Position numbers and translations under genes: made by a program
The notes under the pieces: model-generated
Told to the model about the DNA's origin: nothing
What the model saw: the letters and a program-made list of their open reading frames with translations, nothing else
Databases searched by the model: none
Shown: positions 50,831-52,935 of the stretch, piece by piece
Position numbering within the stretch: position 1 is the stretch's first letter
Layout: each line of letters starts with the position of its first letter
Origin: Bacteroidaceae bacterium
Lineage (GTDB): Bacteria; Bacteroidota; Bacteroidia; Bacteroidales; Bacteroidaceae
Reading direction: 5' to 3'
Length of the DNA stretch: 52,935 nt
Assembly (NCBI GenBank): GCA_017469925.1
Contig: JAFUFK010000008.1
Coordinates: 1 to 52,935 of the forward strand

Positions 50831-51994
50831 ATGAAAAAAACAGAATCAAGACGAAACACCCCTGCATGGTTGCAGAGCAGTTGGAAGTTAGTACTCCTCT
50901 TAGTTCTTGCAAGTTTGCCAAACTTGATGGCCTCTTGCTCTGACGACGAAGACGTCAGTGACGAGCCGATGCTGGAAGGCATCATCACGTCGTACAACGA
51001 GTTTGGTGCAGCAATGTTGAACTTAACTGAGGCTGACATGGCAGCGGCAGGATTTACGCTCGGCGATGTCGTCAGCATCAGCGTCGACGGCAAGGAAATC
51101 ATCATGCCTTACTACGACGGCTACTACACCCGCAATGGCGAGTACTTGTGCGTGGCCTATCCTACTTATCCCAGCATCTGCTTCACGGCCAACAACACCG
51201 GACTGCCGAAGGAGCTCAGAGGACTGGAGGGACATGCCGTTGTCGTCAGGATGAAGGAAAAAGGTGGCAGCCTCGACATTCAGCAGGCGCTGAGCATGAA
51301 GTACACCAACAACCGAATGGATTATCTCGCCAACACAGATGCGGAGTTTGCCAATGCACGCATGGTGAGTGCCGGCCGAATAGCAGGTGGAAAACTCTAC
51401 CGCAGCTCATCGCCCTTCTGCAACGACATCAATCGCGCTACCTATGTATCGGCATACCTGGAACAGGAAAATGTAAAGACCGTGCTCAACCTCGCTGACA
51501 CCGAGGAGAAGATGCCGACCTATGACATGCCTCCCTACAGCCGCTCACTTTGGGAAGGAGGCAACGTGATACTGTGCCCCCTGAAGGCCGACCCTACGGC
51601 AGACGACTATAACGCCCGCCTGATAGAGGCATTGAAGGAACTGCCGTCGCAACCGGCACCCTATGTTGTGCATTGCATGGAGGGAAAGGACCGCACCGGA
51701 TATGTGTGTGCGCTGCTCGAGGGGTTGTGTGGAGCGACATACGATGAGATAGTGGCCGACTACCTGATTACTTATAGCAACTTTTACAATGTCAACCCAG
51801 TTAAAGACCCTCATCTGTGCAATACCTTGGTATCGCTCAGGCTTAATATGTGCCTGACGTACTATGCCGGCGTTGACGACGAAGCACAGTTGCCGAACGT
51901 TGGCTTTGCGAAAGCATTTGCCGACTATCTGCTTTCACACGGCATGAGCCGTCAGCAGCTTGACGCGCTTGTTCAGGCGCTGACTGTTCAGTAA
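50831..51994 (+). CDS. Lipoprotein tyrosine phosphatase (CX5R, DSP/MptpB-like)
   Basis: 387 residues. A long basic N-terminus leads to LVLLLVLASLPNLMASCSDDED, with a lipobox ending in a cysteine followed by acidic residues, the Bacteroidetes surface lipoprotein export signal (S-D-D-E). The C-terminal phosphatase domain (about 160-385) has the P-loop VHCMEGKDRTG with nucleophile C282 and R288, and a preceding GGKLYRSSSPF and VLNLADTEEKMP typical of this family. It would remove phosphate from phosphotyrosine, phosphoserine or phosphoinositide substrates outside the cell. The start at 50831 is about 20 residues upstream of the hydrophobic core. Codon choice is a little looser than in the flanking conserved genes. 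Confidence 0.9.
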   Translation: MKKTESRRNTPAWLQSSWKLVLLLVLASLPNLMASCSDDEDVSDEPMLEGIITSYNEFGAAMLNLTEADMAAAGFTLGDVVSISVDGKEIIMPYYDGYYTRNGEYLCVAYPTYPSICFTANNTGLPKELRGLEGHAVVVRMKEKGGSLDIQQALSMKYTNNRMDYLANTDAEFANARMVSAGRIAGGKLYRSSSPFCNDINRATYVSAYLEQENVKTVLNLADTEEKMPTYDMPPYSRSLWEGGNVILCPLKADPTADDYNARLIEALKELPSQPAPYVVHCMEGKDRTGYVCALLEGLCGATYDEIVADYLITYSNFYNVNPVKDPHLCNTLVSLRLNMCLTYYAGVDDEAQLPNVGFAKAFADYLLSHGMSRQQLDALVQALTVQ

Positions 51995-52056
51995 TTGTTG
52001 GGGATTGGAGTAAGTGGATAAAGGCTGTTTCTCAAAGAGGATGAGGATTTAGGACA

Positions 52057-52099
52057 AACGAGCGATGCAACCTACAAGCAGCATCGCTCGTTCCTTTTT
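52057..52099 (+). terminator. Terminator of the phosphatase gene
   Basis: AACGAGCGATGC (52057-52068), a 12-base loop, GCATCGCTCGTT (52081-52092), then CCTTTTT: a perfect 12-bp stem with U-run. Confidence 0.92.
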
Positions 52100-52166
52100 C
52101 TGCCGGCAATAATTTAACCTGAATTCGTCGAACTCACGTTAAGTGAAGTATGTGCTTTGGCTGGAG

Positions 52167-52286
52167 CTACTCCAGTTTGTTTTGCCTGATGAAGTCGCTG
52201 GGCGACATGCCGACGTGTTGGTGGAAGACACGAGTGAAATAAGAGAAGTTTTTGTAGCCAACCATCAGGGCAGCTTGCTTTACACT
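52167..52286 (-). pseudogene. AraC-type HTH C-terminal remnant
   Basis: The frame reads SVKQAALMVGYKNFSYFTRVFHQHVGMSPSDFIRQNKLE, the second helix-turn-helix of an AraC/XylS regulator, complete to its stop. The N-terminal part of the domain and the sensor region are missing; the frame beyond about 52286 becomes unrelated, with a TCGCCGTAGGCGA palindrome (52338-52350) further upstream. The gene is cut, probably by rearrangement with a palindromic repeat. Confidence 0.75.
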
Positions 52287-52469
52287 GAGTGTAAGAGTAA
52301 GAGATTTGTTCGATTTTGAATAGATTTGTGAGATTTCTCGCCGTAGGCGACTCATGTGGTTGCTCGCTGAAGAGAAATTTTAGGGGGTGCTGAGTTACCC
52401 GCGAAGTTTATTTGGCTAAAAATAGTTAAGAATGGTCTAAGTTGTTGATAATCAGTATAGAGCAAAGTT

Positions 52470-52558
52470 TTCAACGAGGATGAGTATTAAGGCTCTCGTT
52501 TGAGCCATCGCACTATCAGTCAGCGAGATAAACAATTTTTATTTGTTTGTCTCGCTGA
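52470..52558 (+). repeat. Second copy of the DUF2795 3' end and terminator
   Basis: TTCAACGAGGATGAGTATTA (52470-52489) is identical to 50547-50566 and encodes the same FNEDEY-stop. After 31 unrelated bases comes CAGCGAGATAAACAATT...ATTTGTTTGTCTCGCTG, the same hairpin as after DUF2795 at the same spacing. No start or N-terminal part is present. It is a duplicated or rearranged gene end. Confidence 0.85.
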
Positions 52559-52677
52559 TTTGATTTGTTATAGTCCGCACGATGGAATGAGGCATCTTAA
52601 GATTAAAAAATGCAATTATTTTGGCTAAATGATGTAACATTTTCGAATCCTCGATACTATAATAATAGAAAAAGATG

Positions 52678-52685
52678 TAACTTTG
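52678..52685 (+). promoter_or_regulatory. -7 box (TAACTTTG) of the AlbA_2-domain gene
   Basis: TAACTTTG lies 22 bases before the start codon at 52708. Confidence 0.65.
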
Positions 52686-52707
52686 CACCTAAGTTCATAA
52701 AGAGAAG

Positions 52708-52935
52708 ATGACACCAGATAAGTTAAAGGCAATAATTGCCCAGAAAGAGGGTACAGAGATAGAGTTCAAGGAGTCGAAAGACAACTTGGCTCGTAAAGTC
52801 TATGAGTCTATCTGTGCCTTTCTGAATCGCAGAGGTGGGCATGTGGTATTAGGTGCAAAGGATAATGGAGAGATTGTTGGCATCAACCCAGCCAAAGTTC
52901 AGGAACAGATAGATCAACTTGCAAAGGATATGAAC
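52708..52935 (+). CDS. AlbA_2 (Schlafen-like) domain protein, partial at window end
   Basis: The frame is open to the last base, giving 76 residues: MTPDKLKAIIAQKEGTEIEFKESKDNLARKVYESICAFLNRRGGHVVLGAKDNGEIVGI. This is the N-terminal AlbA_2/Slfn domain (EGTEIEFKES, FLNRRGGHVVLGAKDNGEIVG), found in Bacteroidetes putative transcriptional regulators or helicase-like proteins, usually with a C-terminal ATPase-like or winged-helix part. The remainder lies beyond the window. Function is unclear; possible nucleic-acid binding. Confidence 0.85.
   Translation, partial: MTPDKLKAIIAQKEGTEIEFKESKDNLARKVYESICAFLNRRGGHVVLGAKDNGEIVGINPAKVQEQIDQLAKDMN

Noticed and set aside
52000-52700. Insertion sequence between the phosphatase and the AlbA_2 gene
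   Set aside because: No transposase frame or terminal inverted repeats were found; only a terminator, an AraC remnant and the duplicated DUF2795 end are visible.

Overview
The window looks like a chromosomal segment of a Bacteroidales bacterium, most likely a Prevotella-type (Prevotellaceae) gut or oral commensal. The reasons are: repeated TAnnTTTG promoter boxes, several with a TTTG/TTG about 20 bp upstream; large secreted proteins ending in a short type IX secretion (Por) style tail of the form YDLxGRxV...KGxYIxNGxKVVxK; lineage-typical small families (DUF2795, DUF4954, DUF6057-like); and host-glycan enzymes. No rRNA, tRNA, CRISPR array, intact transposase or SusC/SusD pair was seen. This assignment is by inspection only.

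Layout. 1-9130 is an AT-richer, repeat-laden accessory stretch. It has a DUF4160-DUF2442-antitoxin-toxin operon, an array of 18 copies of an 8-bp repeat, a 1520-residue secreted multi-domain protein with a 54-residue satellite ORF, a Phd/YefM antitoxin whose RelE-like partner is cut off by a palindromic repeat, a second truncated DUF4160-DUF2442 pair, and a DUF4143-type ATPase. 9170-18949 (minus strand) holds a Cthe_2159-like beta-helix protein, a GH33 sialidase, then manC, HIT and greA, and a GH51 arabinofuranosidase. 19556-24273 (plus) is glmM-like, nagA and an S9 peptidase. 24348-28362 (minus) is nagB, a PD40/CxxCH lipoprotein and a DUF6057-like membrane protein. 28452-30975 (plus) is a GH84 hexosaminidase and a Nudix hydrolase. 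31120-46682 (minus) is rubredoxin, an M60 (mucin-protease type) metallopeptidase and three tandem paralogous ~1200-residue F5/8-type surface proteins. 47132-52935 holds DUF4954, a methyltransferase-like small protein, a cobalamin adenosyltransferase, DUF2795, a lipoprotein tyrosine phosphatase, an AraC remnant and the start of an AlbA_2 protein.

How it fits together. GH33 sialidase, GH84 hexosaminidase, M60 peptidase and S9 peptidase would attack sialylated, O-glycosylated or N-acetylglucosamine-bearing glycoproteins. NagA and NagB would bring the amino sugar to fructose-6-phosphate, and GlmM/ManC would feed nucleotide-sugar synthesis. Six of the secreted proteins share the same C-terminal sorting tail, so they are probably exported by one machine and displayed on the surface.

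The least explained material is: the M60 plus three-paralog surface cluster (each paralog with its own promoter and a look-alike terminator); intergenic short-motif arrays with strict spacing (22-bp period at 19163-19262; a mirror-symmetric GTTAAC array at 46895-46974); a 125-nt nested palindrome at 7060-7184; dispersed hairpin repeats that abut broken genes; and the 54-residue ORF at 6221.
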